Source of the DNA: Sphingopyxis terrae subsp. terrae NBRC 15098
Lineage (GTDB): Bacteria; Pseudomonadota; Alphaproteobacteria; Sphingomonadales; Sphingomonadaceae
Length of the DNA stretch: 64,000 nt
Assembly (NCBI RefSeq): GCF_001598815.1
Contig: NZ_BCZQ01000003.1
Span: 62,001-126,000, forward strand
Direction of reading: 5' to 3'
The first letter of the stretch is position 1; every line of letters starts with the position of its first letter. A program made the translations under genes and the position numbers. The notes beneath the pieces are model-generated. The model saw only the letters and a program-made list of their open reading frames with translations. It did no database searches and was not told the origin of the DNA. This document shows positions 8,861-17,236 of this stretch, piece by piece.

Positions 8861-9424
8861 CTACGCTTCGCCGCCCTCGACCGTCAGCAGGCGCGCATCG
8901 ATGCCGGCTTCGGCAAAGGCTGCCTGCCACCGCTGCGCCGGCGGCGTGTCGAACAGCAGCGCGTCGCTGCCGGGCGTCAGATGCCAGGCATGGCGCACCA
9001 TTTCCTCTTCGAGTTGCCCCGGTGACCATCCGGCATAGCCGAGCGCGACGAGCCATTGCGACGGCCCGCGCCCCTCGCCGATGGCGCGCAATATGTCGTG
9101 CGAGCTCGATATCATCCAGCGCCCCGACACCTGCACCGCGCCTTCGCCCGACCAGTCGCGGCTGTGGAGCACGAAACCGCGCGACGGTTCGACCGGTCCG
9201 CCCAGAAAGACCGGCTGATCGAGCGGTGCGTCGTGCGCGATGTCGAGCTGATCGAGCACCGCACCGACGGTCATGCCGTCGATCGGGTCGTCGATGCTGA
9301 TCCCCATCGCACCCTCTTCGTCGTGGCTGATCATCGCGATGACAGAGTGATCGAAACGCGGATCGCCGATGCCGGGCAGCGCGAGCAGCAATTGGCCGGT
9401 GAACCAGGTCGGCGCCTTTTCCAT
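8861..9424 (-). CDS. YqgE/AlgH family protein
   Basis: 187 residues, matching the usual 185-190 of this family. Recognisable stretches are TGQLLLALPGIGDPRF at the N-terminus, the GGPVEPSRGFVLHS segment and GYAGWSPGQLEEEM near 129-142. The biochemical role of YqgE/AlgH is unsettled; the Pseudomonas protein AlgH was first described as an alginate regulator. The start at 9424 gives the standard N-terminus; an in-frame ATG at 9475 would add 17 residues without a ribosome site. It converges on the TPR gene and diverges from the peroxiredoxin gene. Confidence 0.9.
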   Translation of the reverse strand: MEKAPTWFTGQLLLALPGIGDPRFDHSVIAMISHDEEGAMGISIDDPIDGMTVGAVLDQLDIAHDAPLDQPVFLGGPVEPSRGFVLHSRDWSGEGAVQVSGRWMISSSHDILRAIGEGRGPSQWLVALGYAGWSPGQLEEEMVRHAWHLTPGSDALLFDTPPAQRWQAAFAEAGIDARLLTVEGGEA

Positions 9425-9589
9425 CGCCCCATCATGGACTGCCGGGCGCGCAGGGTCCAGCGTCTTTGCGGCCATATCGACGAACGGCGGGGTCCATTGT
9501 GCAATGTGAACGCTCCGCCGCTTGACTCGCGGCGGCGCACACCCAATGTCTCGCCCGCACAAGACCCCCCTCAACGAAAGGATGCCAGC

Positions 9590-10072
9590 ATGACCATCAC
9601 TACCGGAGACTCGCTGCCCGACACCAAGCTGGTGAAGGTCACCGAAGGCGGCCCCGAACAGGTTTCGGCCGCGGATTATTTCAAGGGCCGCAAGGTTGCG
9701 CTCTTTTCGGTTCCAGGCGCTTTTACGCCGACCTGTTCGGCCAAGCACCTGCCCGGCTTCGTCGAGAAGGCAGCCGAACTCAAGGCCAAGGGCATCGACG
9801 AAATCGTCTGCACCGCGGTCAATGACGCCTTCGTCATGGGCGCCTGGGCGAAGAATGCCGGCGCGACCGACAGCGTGACGATGCTCGCCGACGGCAATGG
9901 CGATTTCGCCGAAGCGGTCGGGCTGACCATGGATGGCAAGGCATTCGGCATGGGCAAGCGCGGCCAGCGTTTCTCGATGGTCGTCAACGATGGCGTCGTC
10001 GAGCAGCTCAATGTCGAAGCGCCGGGCGAATTCAAGGTGTCGAGCGCCGACCATATGCTCGAACAGCTCTGA
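9590..10072 (+). CDS. Prx5-like peroxiredoxin
   Basis: 160 residues. A thiol peroxidase of the Prx5/AhpE-like group that reduces hydrogen peroxide and organic peroxides. The peroxidatic cysteine is Cys49 in PGAFTPTCSAKHLPGF, the subfamily signature. A second cysteine, Cys74 in EIVCTAVND, is conserved in many members. The MGKRGQRFSMVV segment near 121-132 is also typical. AAAGG lies about nine bases before the ATG. A strong terminator hairpin follows, so the gene is likely transcribed alone. Electron donors (glutaredoxin or thioredoxin) are not encoded nearby. Confidence 0.93.
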   Translation: MTITTGDSLPDTKLVKVTEGGPEQVSAADYFKGRKVALFSVPGAFTPTCSAKHLPGFVEKAAELKAKGIDEIVCTAVNDAFVMGAWAKNAGATDSVTMLADGNGDFAEAVGLTMDGKAFGMGKRGQRFSMVVNDGVVEQLNVEAPGEFKVSSADHMLEQL

Positions 10073-10093
10073 GCGGTTTGCGGATTGGAATGA

Positions 10094-10133
10094 GGGGCGG
10101 CGCGGCGCTGCGCCGCCCCCCTTTCCTTTTGTC
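10094..10133 (+). terminator. Rho-independent terminator of the Prx5-like gene
   Basis: Ten-base perfect arms GGGGCGGCGC and GCGCCGCCCC around GGCGCT are followed by CCCTTTCCTTTTG. This is the clearest intrinsic terminator in the first 20 kb. Confidence 0.8.
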
Positions 10134-10157
10134 ATATTTTCGTGCAACAGCGTCGCG

Positions 10158-11642
10158 ATGACATCAGAATCATCGAACGAAAATATCGCCGACCCCACCA
10201 CCCTTGTCGAAGGGGTCATCGCCGAACTTCAGTCGCGTTTCCGCACGTCGGTCGGCAATCTCAAATCCGCCATCGCCGCCTTCGTCCGTGACGGCACCTT
10301 GCCGCCCGCCGATGCCGCCGCGACCGGCCTGTTCGACTATCCGGCGCTGCGTCTCGTCACCAATGGCGAGTTTCGCGAAGGCCAGGGCGGCCACAACCTC
10401 GCCTTCGGTCATTTCGAGCGGGCGGGCGAGTTCGTCACGACGGTAACGCGCCCCGATCTGTTCGAGGCCTATCTGCGCGAACAGCTGACCCTGCTCGTCC
10501 GCCACTATGAGGTGACGCTGGAGGTGACGCGCACCGGGCAGCAGATCCCCTTCCCCTATGTGCTCGACGCCAGCGACGGGTCGGACATGGGCCGCGTCAC
10601 TCCGCTCGAACTCGCGCGCCATTTTCCGACCACCGAGCTCGCCGATATCGGCGACGAGCTGGCCGACGGCCTGTTCGGCTTCGACCCCGCGGCGGCGCAG
10701 CCGCTCGCGCTGTTCGACGCGCTGCGCACCGATTTCAGCCTCGCGCGCCTGCGTCACTATACCGGCACCGCGCCCGAGCATTTCCAGCGCTATATCCTGT
10801 TCACCAACTATCACCGCTATGTCGACGAATTCGTCGCCTGGGCGGGGGCGCAGGTCGGCAAGGGGCGCTACACCGCGCTCGCCGGCGCGGGCGGCCTCTA
10901 TGTCGACGAGCCGGATATCAACGCCAGCGCGCTCGCGAGCGACAGCGCGTGGCGGCGGCACCAGATGCCCGCCTATCACCTGATTGCCGAGGGCGGCAGC
11001 GGCATCACGCTCGTCAACATCGGCGTCGGCCCCTCGAACGCCAAGACGATCTGCGATCACCTCGCGGTGCTGCGGCCCGAGGCATGGATGATGATCGGCC
11101 ACTGCGGCGGGCTGCGCCCCAGCCAGCGGATCGGCGATTATGTGCTCGCCCACGCCTATCTGCGCGACGACCATATTCTCGACAGCGTGCTGCCGCCCGA
11201 AATTCCGATCCCGCCGATCGCCGAAGTCCAGCAGGCGCTGGCGAGCGCCGCCGAGGCGGTGTCGGGAACCAGCGGCGCCGACCTCAAGAAACGGATGCGT
11301 ACCGGCACCGTCGTCACCACCGACGACCGCAACTGGGAATTGCGCTTCACCGATTCAGCGCTGCGCTTCTCGCAGTCGCGGGCGATCGGCATCGACATGG
11401 AGTCGGCGACCATCGCGGCGCAGGGCTACCGCTTCCGTGTGCCTTACGGCACCTTGCTGTGCGTGTCCGACAAGCCGCTTCACGGCGAACTCAAGCTGCC
11501 GGGACAGGCCAACCGTTTCTATGAAGAAGCGATCGCCGCGCATCTCCAGATCGGCATCCGCACGTGCGAATTGATGCACGACGAGGGCGCCAAGCTGCAC
11601 AGCCGCAAACTGCGCGCGTTCAACGAGCCGCCGTTCCGGTGA
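10158..11642 (+). CDS. amn: AMP nucleosidase
   Basis: 494 residues, like E. coli Amn. The enzyme hydrolyses AMP to adenine and ribose 5-phosphate, and so adjusts the adenylate pool. The N-terminal half is the AMP-binding regulatory domain (about 10-180). The C-terminal half is a nucleoside phosphorylase fold with NIGVGPSNAKTICDHLA, GHCGGLRPSQRIGDYV, GIDMESATIAAQGYR and CVSDKPLHGE. The ATG at 10158 lacks a clear ribosome site but agrees with the family start. The stop overlaps a GTG of the following SDR gene, which suggests coupling. It is downstream of a terminator and has its own promoter by implication. Confidence 0.94.
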   Translation: MTSESSNENIADPTTLVEGVIAELQSRFRTSVGNLKSAIAAFVRDGTLPPADAAATGLFDYPALRLVTNGEFREGQGGHNLAFGHFERAGEFVTTVTRPDLFEAYLREQLTLLVRHYEVTLEVTRTGQQIPFPYVLDASDGSDMGRVTPLELARHFPTTELADIGDELADGLFGFDPAAAQPLALFDALRTDFSLARLRHYTGTAPEHFQRYILFTNYHRYVDEFVAWAGAQVGKGRYTALAGAGGLYVDEPDINASALASDSAWRRHQMPAYHLIAEGGSGITLVNIGVGPSNAKTICDHLAVLRPEAWMMIGHCGGLRPSQRIGDYVLAHAYLRDDHILDSVLPPEIPIPPIAEVQQALASAAEAVSGTSGADLKKRMRTGTVVTTDDRNWELRFTDSALRFSQSRAIGIDMESATIAAQGYRFRVPYGTLLCVSDKPLHGELKLPGQANRFYEEAIAAHLQIGIRTCELMHDEGAKLHSRKLRAFNEPPFR

Positions 11643-12412
11643 CGCCGGCAGCCGCCCTTTCGCGCTCCGTCGCGGGCCGCGTCGCAATCGTCACCGGCGC
11701 CGCGAGCGGCATGGGGCGGGCGACCGCGCTGTTGCTGGCGCGCGAGGGCGCGAAGGTCGCGGTCACCGACCTTGACCCTGCCGCATGCGAGGCGGTTGCC
11801 GCGGAAGCCGGCGACGGCGCGCGCGCTTTTGCGCTCGACGTATCGGACGGCGAGGCGATCAAGCGGGTCGTCGCCGACGTCGCGGCGCATTTCGGCGGCA
11901 TCGACATCCTTATCAACAACGCCGGCGTGTCGAGCTTCTGCCCGCTCGATGCGGGCGACGATTACGATGAGATCTGGCACCGCGCGATCGCGGTGATGCT
12001 GACCGCGCACCAGCGCATGGTGCGCGCGGCGCTGCCGTGGTTGCGGCAGAGCGACGCGCCGCGTATCGTCAACATTGCCTCGACCGAGGGACTGGGCGCG
12101 ACGCCCGGCGACACGCCCTATGTCGCGGCCAAGACGGGCGTGACCGGGCTGACGCGTGGGCTGGCGGTCGATCTGGGCAAGGATGGCATCACCGTCAACT
12201 GTATCTGCCCCGGCCCGATCCGTACCGCGATGACCGACAAGGTGCCCGACGCGGACAAGGCGATCTTCGCACGGCGCCGCACCGCGCTACGCCGCTATGG
12301 CGAGCCCGAGGAGGTCGCGCACGTGACGCTGAGTCTCGTCCTGCCCGCGGCGAGCTATATCACCGGCGCGGTGATCCCCGTCGACGGCGGCCTGATGGCG
12401 CGCAACGCGTAA
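11639..12412 (+). CDS. Short-chain dehydrogenase/reductase
   Basis: 257 residues from a GTG that overlaps the amn stop (GTGA). This is a classical SDR: cofactor loop TGAASGMG (about residues 18-25), acidic VTDLD after beta-2 (NAD preference likely), NNAG, the catalytic serine in NIAST, then the YVAAK tyrosine-lysine pair, and a C-terminal GAVIPVDGG. Oxidoreductases of this type act on many alcohols, sugars and sterols; the substrate is not predictable here. The junction with amn suggests translational coupling, although no metabolic link is obvious. Confidence 0.88.
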   Translation: MTPAAALSRSVAGRVAIVTGAASGMGRATALLLAREGAKVAVTDLDPAACEAVAAEAGDGARAFALDVSDGEAIKRVVADVAAHFGGIDILINNAGVSSFCPLDAGDDYDEIWHRAIAVMLTAHQRMVRAALPWLRQSDAPRIVNIASTEGLGATPGDTPYVAAKTGVTGLTRGLAVDLGKDGITVNCICPGPIRTAMTDKVPDADKAIFARRRTALRRYGEPEEVAHVTLSLVLPAASYITGAVIPVDGGLMARNA

Positions 12413-12418
12413 AGTACA

Positions 12419-12901
12419 TTAGATATAGAAATCGGCGCGCAGGTTAAGGCCGCGTTCGACCCAGAGCTTGAGCGCGCAGAGCATCTGCGTCCAGCCGTGA
12501 CAATTGCCGTAGCTGCCGTCGAGCGCCGCCTGCGTTTCGCGCCAGCCGCCCTCGGCGATCTCGACCAGCGTGCGACCGTCATCGAGCGGCTTGAAGGTCA
12601 TCGTCACGCGGGTACGGTAAGCGGCGTCCGCCATCGTGCCGCCCTCTACCCCCGGCGCCTGGCCTTCATAGGCCGCCCATTCCAGAACGATCTTCTCATC
12701 CTGCACCACCTCGATCACATGGACCGGAAAGGCGCCGGGATAATCGTGGAAATCCCACGTTACCACCGCGCCGGTCTCGAGCCGGCCCTGTGCGCCGCCG
12801 GTGGTGAAATAGTGCGACAGTTGCGCGGGATCGGCAACCGCCTCGAACACCTCATGCACCGGCTTGGCGATGCGCGCCGCGACCCTGAATTTCAGTTCCA
12901 T
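12419..12901 (-). CDS. SRPBCC/AHSA1-type domain protein
   Basis: 160 residues, one START-like lipid or ligand-binding fold of the activator of Hsp90 ATPase homologue type. Typical stretches are ARIAKPVHEVFEAVADP at the N-terminus, AYRTRVTMTFKPLDDGRTLVEIAEGGW, and the C-terminal GWTQMLCALKLWVE. The ATG at 12901 is preferred because GGAG lies seven bases upstream; ATGs at 12907 and 12925 are alternatives. It is divergent from an ArsR-type regulator across a palindromic operator. Such SRPBCC/ArsR pairs are common in bacteria, but their ligand is generally unknown. Confidence 0.88.
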   Translation of the reverse strand: MELKFRVAARIAKPVHEVFEAVADPAQLSHYFTTGGAQGRLETGAVVTWDFHDYPGAFPVHVIEVVQDEKIVLEWAAYEGQAPGVEGGTMADAAYRTRVTMTFKPLDDGRTLVEIAEGGWRETQAALDGSYGNCHGWTQMLCALKLWVERGLNLRADFYI

Positions 12902-12931
12902 TTTCATTCTCCGCTTGAGTCGCATTTAATT

Positions 12932-12951
12932 ATGTTATAAATTTATAACAT
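12932..12951. promoter_or_regulatory. Perfect 20-bp palindrome covering the arsR start codon
   Basis: ATGTTATAAATTTATAACAT is a perfect palindrome. Its last two bases are the first two of the ATG of the ArsR-type gene, and it lies 31 bp upstream of the SRPBCC start. This is a likely autoregulatory operator controlling both divergent genes. Confidence 0.8.
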
Positions 12952-13276
12952 GTCAATCCACGACGATTTCGACCGCATCTTCAAGGCGCTCGCGCACGGC
13001 GTGCGGCGGCAGATTCTGGACGATCTGAAGGATCAGCCGCTCACGACGGGGGCGCTGTGCGACCATTTCGCCGATCTCGACCGATGCACGGTGATGCAGC
13101 ATCTGAAGGTTCTGGAGGAGGCGGGGCTGGTCATCGCCGAACGTCGCGGCCGCGAACGCTGGAATCATCTGAACGCGATGCCGATTCAGGATATTCACGA
13201 CCGCTGGATCGGCCCGCATGCCGCAGCCGCCGCCGCGCAGCTTGCGCGGTTCAAGCAGGCTGTCGAAACGCAGTAG
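12950..13276 (+). CDS. ArsR-family winged-helix regulator
   Basis: 108 residues. A compact winged helix-turn-helix with FKALAHGVRRQILDDLKD, the recognition region RCTVMQHLKVLEEAGLVIAER and the wing GRERWNHLN. There are only two cysteines (in GALCDHF and DRCTV), so a classical metal-sensing ArsR site is not evident; this subgroup is usually paired with SRPBCC proteins. The ATG at 12950 has no upstream ribosome site because the palindromic operator occupies that position, so a leaderless transcript is plausible. It is expected to repress itself and the divergent SRPBCC gene. Confidence 0.9.
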   Translation: MSIHDDFDRIFKALAHGVRRQILDDLKDQPLTTGALCDHFADLDRCTVMQHLKVLEEAGLVIAERRGRERWNHLNAMPIQDIHDRWIGPHAAAAAAQLARFKQAVETQ

Positions 13277-13321
13277 AAGTAGTCGCCGCGGGCCCATTTC
13301 GAGCGACCGCGCGGCCGATGG

Positions 13322-14428
13322 TCAGCCAGCCACGCCCTTCGCCGAACCCGCGACCAGGTTCATCACCAGCTTCGGCAGGCTGCGGTAGTTGGCGGCATGA
13401 TATTGCGAATCGCCGGGCAGCGCTGCTTGCAGGCGGCGGTGCGCCTCTGGCAACGCGTGATAGGGAACGCCGGGCAGCAGATGATGCAGCGCGTGATAGC
13501 GCAGCCCTACCGGCGCCCACAGCTCGGGGAGCAGGCCCGGCGGCGGGACGTTGACGCTGTCGAGGAACTGCGCGGTTACGGTCAGCACCTCTCCGTCATT
13601 TTCCCACAGATGCGCAACGAGCGTGCGGATCTGGTTGAGCACGAGGCTGGCCGCCGCAATCGCGCCGAAGATCAGCAGCGCGCGCAGCGGCACCCAGCCG
13701 AACACGCCCGCCGCAATCAGCAGCGTCGACCAGGCCCAGGCCCCGCCCTCCTGCCACGCCCACTGGCGGCGGAAATCGCCTTCGGGCGGGCGGCGGCGGA
13801 ACATCGGGTTGATGATCATCCCCGAATAGCGCTCCATCACCACGCGGCGGAGCGGCGGGATGACGAACGACAGCGGGGTCAGCACCGCAAAGCGAAAGAG
13901 CAGCGCCAGCGGCGCAAAGGCGGCCGCGCCGACGAACAGCGGCACCGTCCACGGCTTCATCAGCGCCAGCGGCAGATATTCGGGATCTTCTACCGTGCCA
14001 TATTTGGTGCGGTTGTGGTGGAGGCTGTGGATGCCTTCGTAAAGGAAGGAAGGGATAAGCAGCGGGATACCGACGAGCAGATTCCACACGAGCCGAAAAC
14101 CGGGGAGCGCGTTTTTGCGGATATGCGTCAGTTCATGGATGAAGCTGCCCGCGCGGTAGAGCGCGACGACGGCGATGAGCGCCGCGGCGAGCATCCATGC
14201 GGTCGATGGTGCCAGGATCGCAGCCGCGACACCGGCATAGCCGATGAATGCCGAACCGAGGAAATCCACCCAATAGATGCGCGCGTTCGGATTGACGAGA
14301 TCGCGCGTCAGCTCCGAAGCCGCGCGGATCATCGCCATATCGTCGGCAATCGCCGATTTGGGCGTCTTGGTAGCCGGGGCCGCGGGGGGAGTCGCGATCC
14401 GTTCGGCAGCGGGATTGGTCGTCATCAT
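13322..14428 (-). CDS. Membrane fatty acid desaturase
   Basis: 368 residues. Three histidine clusters of membrane-bound diiron desaturases/hydroxylases are visible: HELTHIRK, HSLHHNR and HALHHLLP. They are separated by hydrophobic helices (about 60-105, 130-150, 190-235, 255-295). Such enzymes insert double bonds into acyl chains, or hydroxylate, using an oxygen-activating diiron site on the cytoplasmic face. The ATG at 14428 (with a second ATG at 14425) is preferred over upstream in-frame codons that lack hydrophobic or family-like sequence. The divergent neighbour encodes an acetyltransferase-like protein; a shared lipid role is possible but unproven. Confidence 0.88.
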   Translation of the reverse strand: MMTTNPAAERIATPPAAPATKTPKSAIADDMAMIRAASELTRDLVNPNARIYWVDFLGSAFIGYAGVAAAILAPSTAWMLAAALIAVVALYRAGSFIHELTHIRKNALPGFRLVWNLLVGIPLLIPSFLYEGIHSLHHNRTKYGTVEDPEYLPLALMKPWTVPLFVGAAAFAPLALLFRFAVLTPLSFVIPPLRRVVMERYSGMIINPMFRRRPPEGDFRRQWAWQEGGAWAWSTLLIAAGVFGWVPLRALLIFGAIAAASLVLNQIRTLVAHLWENDGEVLTVTAQFLDSVNVPPPGLLPELWAPVGLRYHALHHLLPGVPYHALPEAHRRLQAALPGDSQYHAANYRSLPKLVMNLVAGSAKGVAG

Positions 14429-14546
14429 GCCGGCGTCTTCACCATGATTTCGTGGCAGCATGATGGCCGAATACGGGTCGCCAGCGCCACAGCTATGCCC
14501 TAATGCGTCGCCACAAATATAGGCATCGTCATTCAGGAAACCAGCC

Positions 14547-15716
14547 ATGGCCGCACATTCGCAAGGTCCCGTCTCCATCCATCCCGTCAAGGACAAGGCG
14601 GACAAGCGCGAATTCGTCGAACTGGCCTTTCGGCTCAACCGCGGCGATCCCGCCTGGGTGCCGCCGCTGAAAAACGAAGCGTTCGACCTGTTGACGCCAG
14701 GCAAGAACCCCTGGTTCGAACATGGCAAGGCGCAGCTGTTCCTCGCACGCCGCGACGGCCGCACGGTGGGACGCATTTCGGCGCATGTCGACTTCCTCGC
14801 GCTCGAACAGCCGGCGAGCCAGGGCATGGGTCCGGGGACGGGCAATTGGGGGCTGCTGGAGGCCGAGGATGCCGAGGTCGCGCACGCATTGATCGTCAGC
14901 GCCGAAGACTGGCTGCGCGGCCAGGGAATGAACCGCGCGCTCGGCCCGCTGTCGATTTCGATCTGGGACGAACCCGGGCTACTGGTCGAAGGCTTCGATA
15001 CGCCGCCGACGATCATGCTCGGCCACAACAGCCCGCTCTATCAAGCGTGGATCGAGGGCGAGGGCTATCGCCCGGTCAAGAAGCTGTTCAACTATGCGGT
15101 CGATATCGTCGACGGCTTTCCGCCGCTGGTAAACCGCATCGTCGCGGCGGGCGAGAAGAACGAGCGCATCCGCATCCGCCGCGTCGACAAGCGCAAGTTC
15201 GATGCCGAGGCGCAGCTGATCATGGGCATCTTGAACGACGCCTGGTCGGACAATTGGGGGTTCGTCCCGCTGACCGACAGCGAGATCGCCTATGTCGGCA
15301 AGAAGCTGAAGGACATTGTTTTCGAGGATCTGATCCGCGTAGCCGAAGTCGACGGCGAGGCGGTCGCGTTCATGATCGTGCTGCCCGATCTCAACGAACT
15401 CTTGATCGGGATGGACGGATCGTTGTTCCCCTTCAACTGGGCGCGCCTGCTTTGGTGGCTGCGCAAGCCCAAGAGCAAGCGGCTGCGCGTGCCGTTGATG
15501 GGCGTGGTCAAGAAATTGCAGAACAGCCGCATGGCGAGCACCCTCGCCTTCATGATGATCGAATATATCCGCCGCGACGGCGTCGCCAAATATGGCGCCG
15601 AGCAGGGCGATATCGGTTGGGTCCTCGACGACAATCAGGGGATGAACGCGGTCGCCGACGCCATCAACGCGACGGTCAACCGCGTGTATCAGCTTTACGA
15701 CAAGCCGCTGTCCTGA
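14547..15716 (+). CDS. GNAT-like protein of unknown substrate
   Basis: 389 residues. The N-terminal part (ISIHPVKDKADKREFVELAFRLNRGDPAWVPPL is the type of opening seen) and the segment FLARRDGRTVGRISA resemble the first strands of an N-acetyltransferase fold. The C-terminal half contains a second GNAT-like region (IRVAEVDGEAVAFMIVLPDLNE). Proteins of this type are common in alphaproteobacteria and are annotated only as N-acetyltransferases or hypotheticals. Here the gene diverges from the desaturase and ends 80 bp before the DUF1800 gene. The acceptor cannot be predicted. Confidence 0.75.
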   Translation: MAAHSQGPVSIHPVKDKADKREFVELAFRLNRGDPAWVPPLKNEAFDLLTPGKNPWFEHGKAQLFLARRDGRTVGRISAHVDFLALEQPASQGMGPGTGNWGLLEAEDAEVAHALIVSAEDWLRGQGMNRALGPLSISIWDEPGLLVEGFDTPPTIMLGHNSPLYQAWIEGEGYRPVKKLFNYAVDIVDGFPPLVNRIVAAGEKNERIRIRRVDKRKFDAEAQLIMGILNDAWSDNWGFVPLTDSEIAYVGKKLKDIVFEDLIRVAEVDGEAVAFMIVLPDLNELLIGMDGSLFPFNWARLLWWLRKPKSKRLRVPLMGVVKKLQNSRMASTLAFMMIEYIRRDGVAKYGAEQGDIGWVLDDNQGMNAVADAINATVNRVYQLYDKPLS

Positions 15717-15796
15717 CGCGGCGGGCCGCCATTCTGCTGGCATGATTTTGCGACAAAGGGCGGGCAGCTTCATGGTCTGAACCCGAAGGATGCGCG

Positions 15797-17233
15797 ATGC
15801 CCAGCCTTTATCTTGCCGCCAACCGCTTCGGCCTCGGCCGCCGCTTCGACGATCCCGCGACCGACGATCCGCAGGCCTGGCTGCTGCGACAACTTGACGA
15901 CTATGACCCGGTTCCCGTACCGATCGCCGCCTTGCCCGGCCGCGCCGCCATCGCCGCCGCCTATGTCGAATATCAGGACGACCGGCGAGCGATGCGCCGC
16001 AATGCGCTGGATGATGTCGCCCAGAAGGACGGCACAGGCACGGCGATGGCCCCCGAACTGCAACGCCTGTCGCGCTCCGCAATCCGCACCCATTATGTCG
16101 ATGCGGCCGCCGCGCGGCTTGCCAGTGCGGTCGCGACGCCAATGCCCTTCCCCGAACGGCTCGTCCACTTCTGGTCCAACCATTTCGCCGTGTCGGCCGA
16201 CAAGCTGCCGGTGATCGGTTTTGCCGGCAATTACGAGTTCGAGGCGATCCGCCCGCACATTATGGGCAAATTTTCGGATCTCCTGATCGCGGCGGTGCGG
16301 CATCCCGCCATGCTGCTCTATCTCGATCAGGCGCAAAGTTTCGGGCCCGACAGTCCGGTGTCCGACCGCATCCGCGCGCGCGGGCGGCGGCAGGCGCCGG
16401 GGCTCAACGAAAATCTGGCGCGCGAGATCATGGAATTGCACACGCTGGGGGTGCGTACCGGCTATACGCAGGCCGACGTCACGGCCTTTGCCAAGGTACT
16501 GACCGGGCTGACCGTCGCCGGGCTCGGCCGCGGTGCCGGGCAGCGGCTGATGCCTGCGGGCGCGGCCGACGGCGACACCGTCTTTATCGCACCGCTGCAC
16601 GAACCCGGCGCGCAGTCGATCATGGGCAAACGCTATGCGCAAGGCGGCGCGGACCAGGCGGAGGCGGTGCTGCTCGACCTCGCGCGACATCCGGCGACCG
16701 CGCGACACATCGCCACCAAGCTGGCCCGGCATTTTTCCGGCGACACGCCTGCCCCCGCGCTCGTTGCGCGGCTTGAGGCCGATTTCCTTCGAACGGGCGG
16801 CGACCTGACCTCGCTCTACCGCACGCTCGTCGCCGCGCCCGAGGCATGGGCGGCCGACCCCGCGATGTTCAAATCGCCGTGGGACTGGACCGTATCGGTG
16901 ATGCGAAGTCTGAAACTGCCGGCGCTTGGCGACCGGCAGAATGTCCCGTCGCTGTTCACCCAGCTCGGCCAGCCGATCTGGCGCCCCGGATCGCCCGCCG
17001 GCTATGACGATCTGGTCGCGACCTGGGCCGGATCGGCGGCGCTGATGCAGCGCGTCGAGCTCGCCAGCCGGATCGCCGGTCGCATCGGCGACCGCGTCGA
17101 CGCCCGCCAGCTCGCGCCGCTGATCCTTGCCGACGCCTTGACGACGCAAACCGCGCAGGCGCTCGCCCGCGCCGACAGCCCCGGCCAGGCGCTCGCCCTG
17201 CTCTATGCCAGCCCGGCCTTTCTGCGGAGATAG
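15797..17233 (+). CDS. DUF1800 family protein
   Basis: 478 residues. The diagnostic segment NLAREIMELHTLGVRTGYTQADV occurs near residues 210-235 and the C-terminal part follows the family. Members are usually found next to a DUF1501 gene, as here, three bases downstream. The pair is widespread and its role is not established; the partner carries an export signal. No classical signal peptide is visible in this protein. An ATG at 15797 with GAAGGA upstream is a good start. Confidence 0.9.
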   Translation: MPSLYLAANRFGLGRRFDDPATDDPQAWLLRQLDDYDPVPVPIAALPGRAAIAAAYVEYQDDRRAMRRNALDDVAQKDGTGTAMAPELQRLSRSAIRTHYVDAAAARLASAVATPMPFPERLVHFWSNHFAVSADKLPVIGFAGNYEFEAIRPHIMGKFSDLLIAAVRHPAMLLYLDQAQSFGPDSPVSDRIRARGRRQAPGLNENLAREIMELHTLGVRTGYTQADVTAFAKVLTGLTVAGLGRGAGQRLMPAGAADGDTVFIAPLHEPGAQSIMGKRYAQGGADQAEAVLLDLARHPATARHIATKLARHFSGDTPAPALVARLEADFLRTGGDLTSLYRTLVAAPEAWAADPAMFKSPWDWTVSVMRSLKLPALGDRQNVPSLFTQLGQPIWRPGSPAGYDDLVATWAGSAALMQRVELASRIAGRIGDRVDARQLAPLILADALTTQTAQALARADSPGQALALLYASPAFLRR

Positions 17234-17236
17234 ACG

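Noticed and set aside
12950-13276. The ArsR gene as SahR for ahcY
   Set aside because: It is short, lacks a methyltransferase-like domain, and its likely operator is a different palindrome next to SRPBCC.
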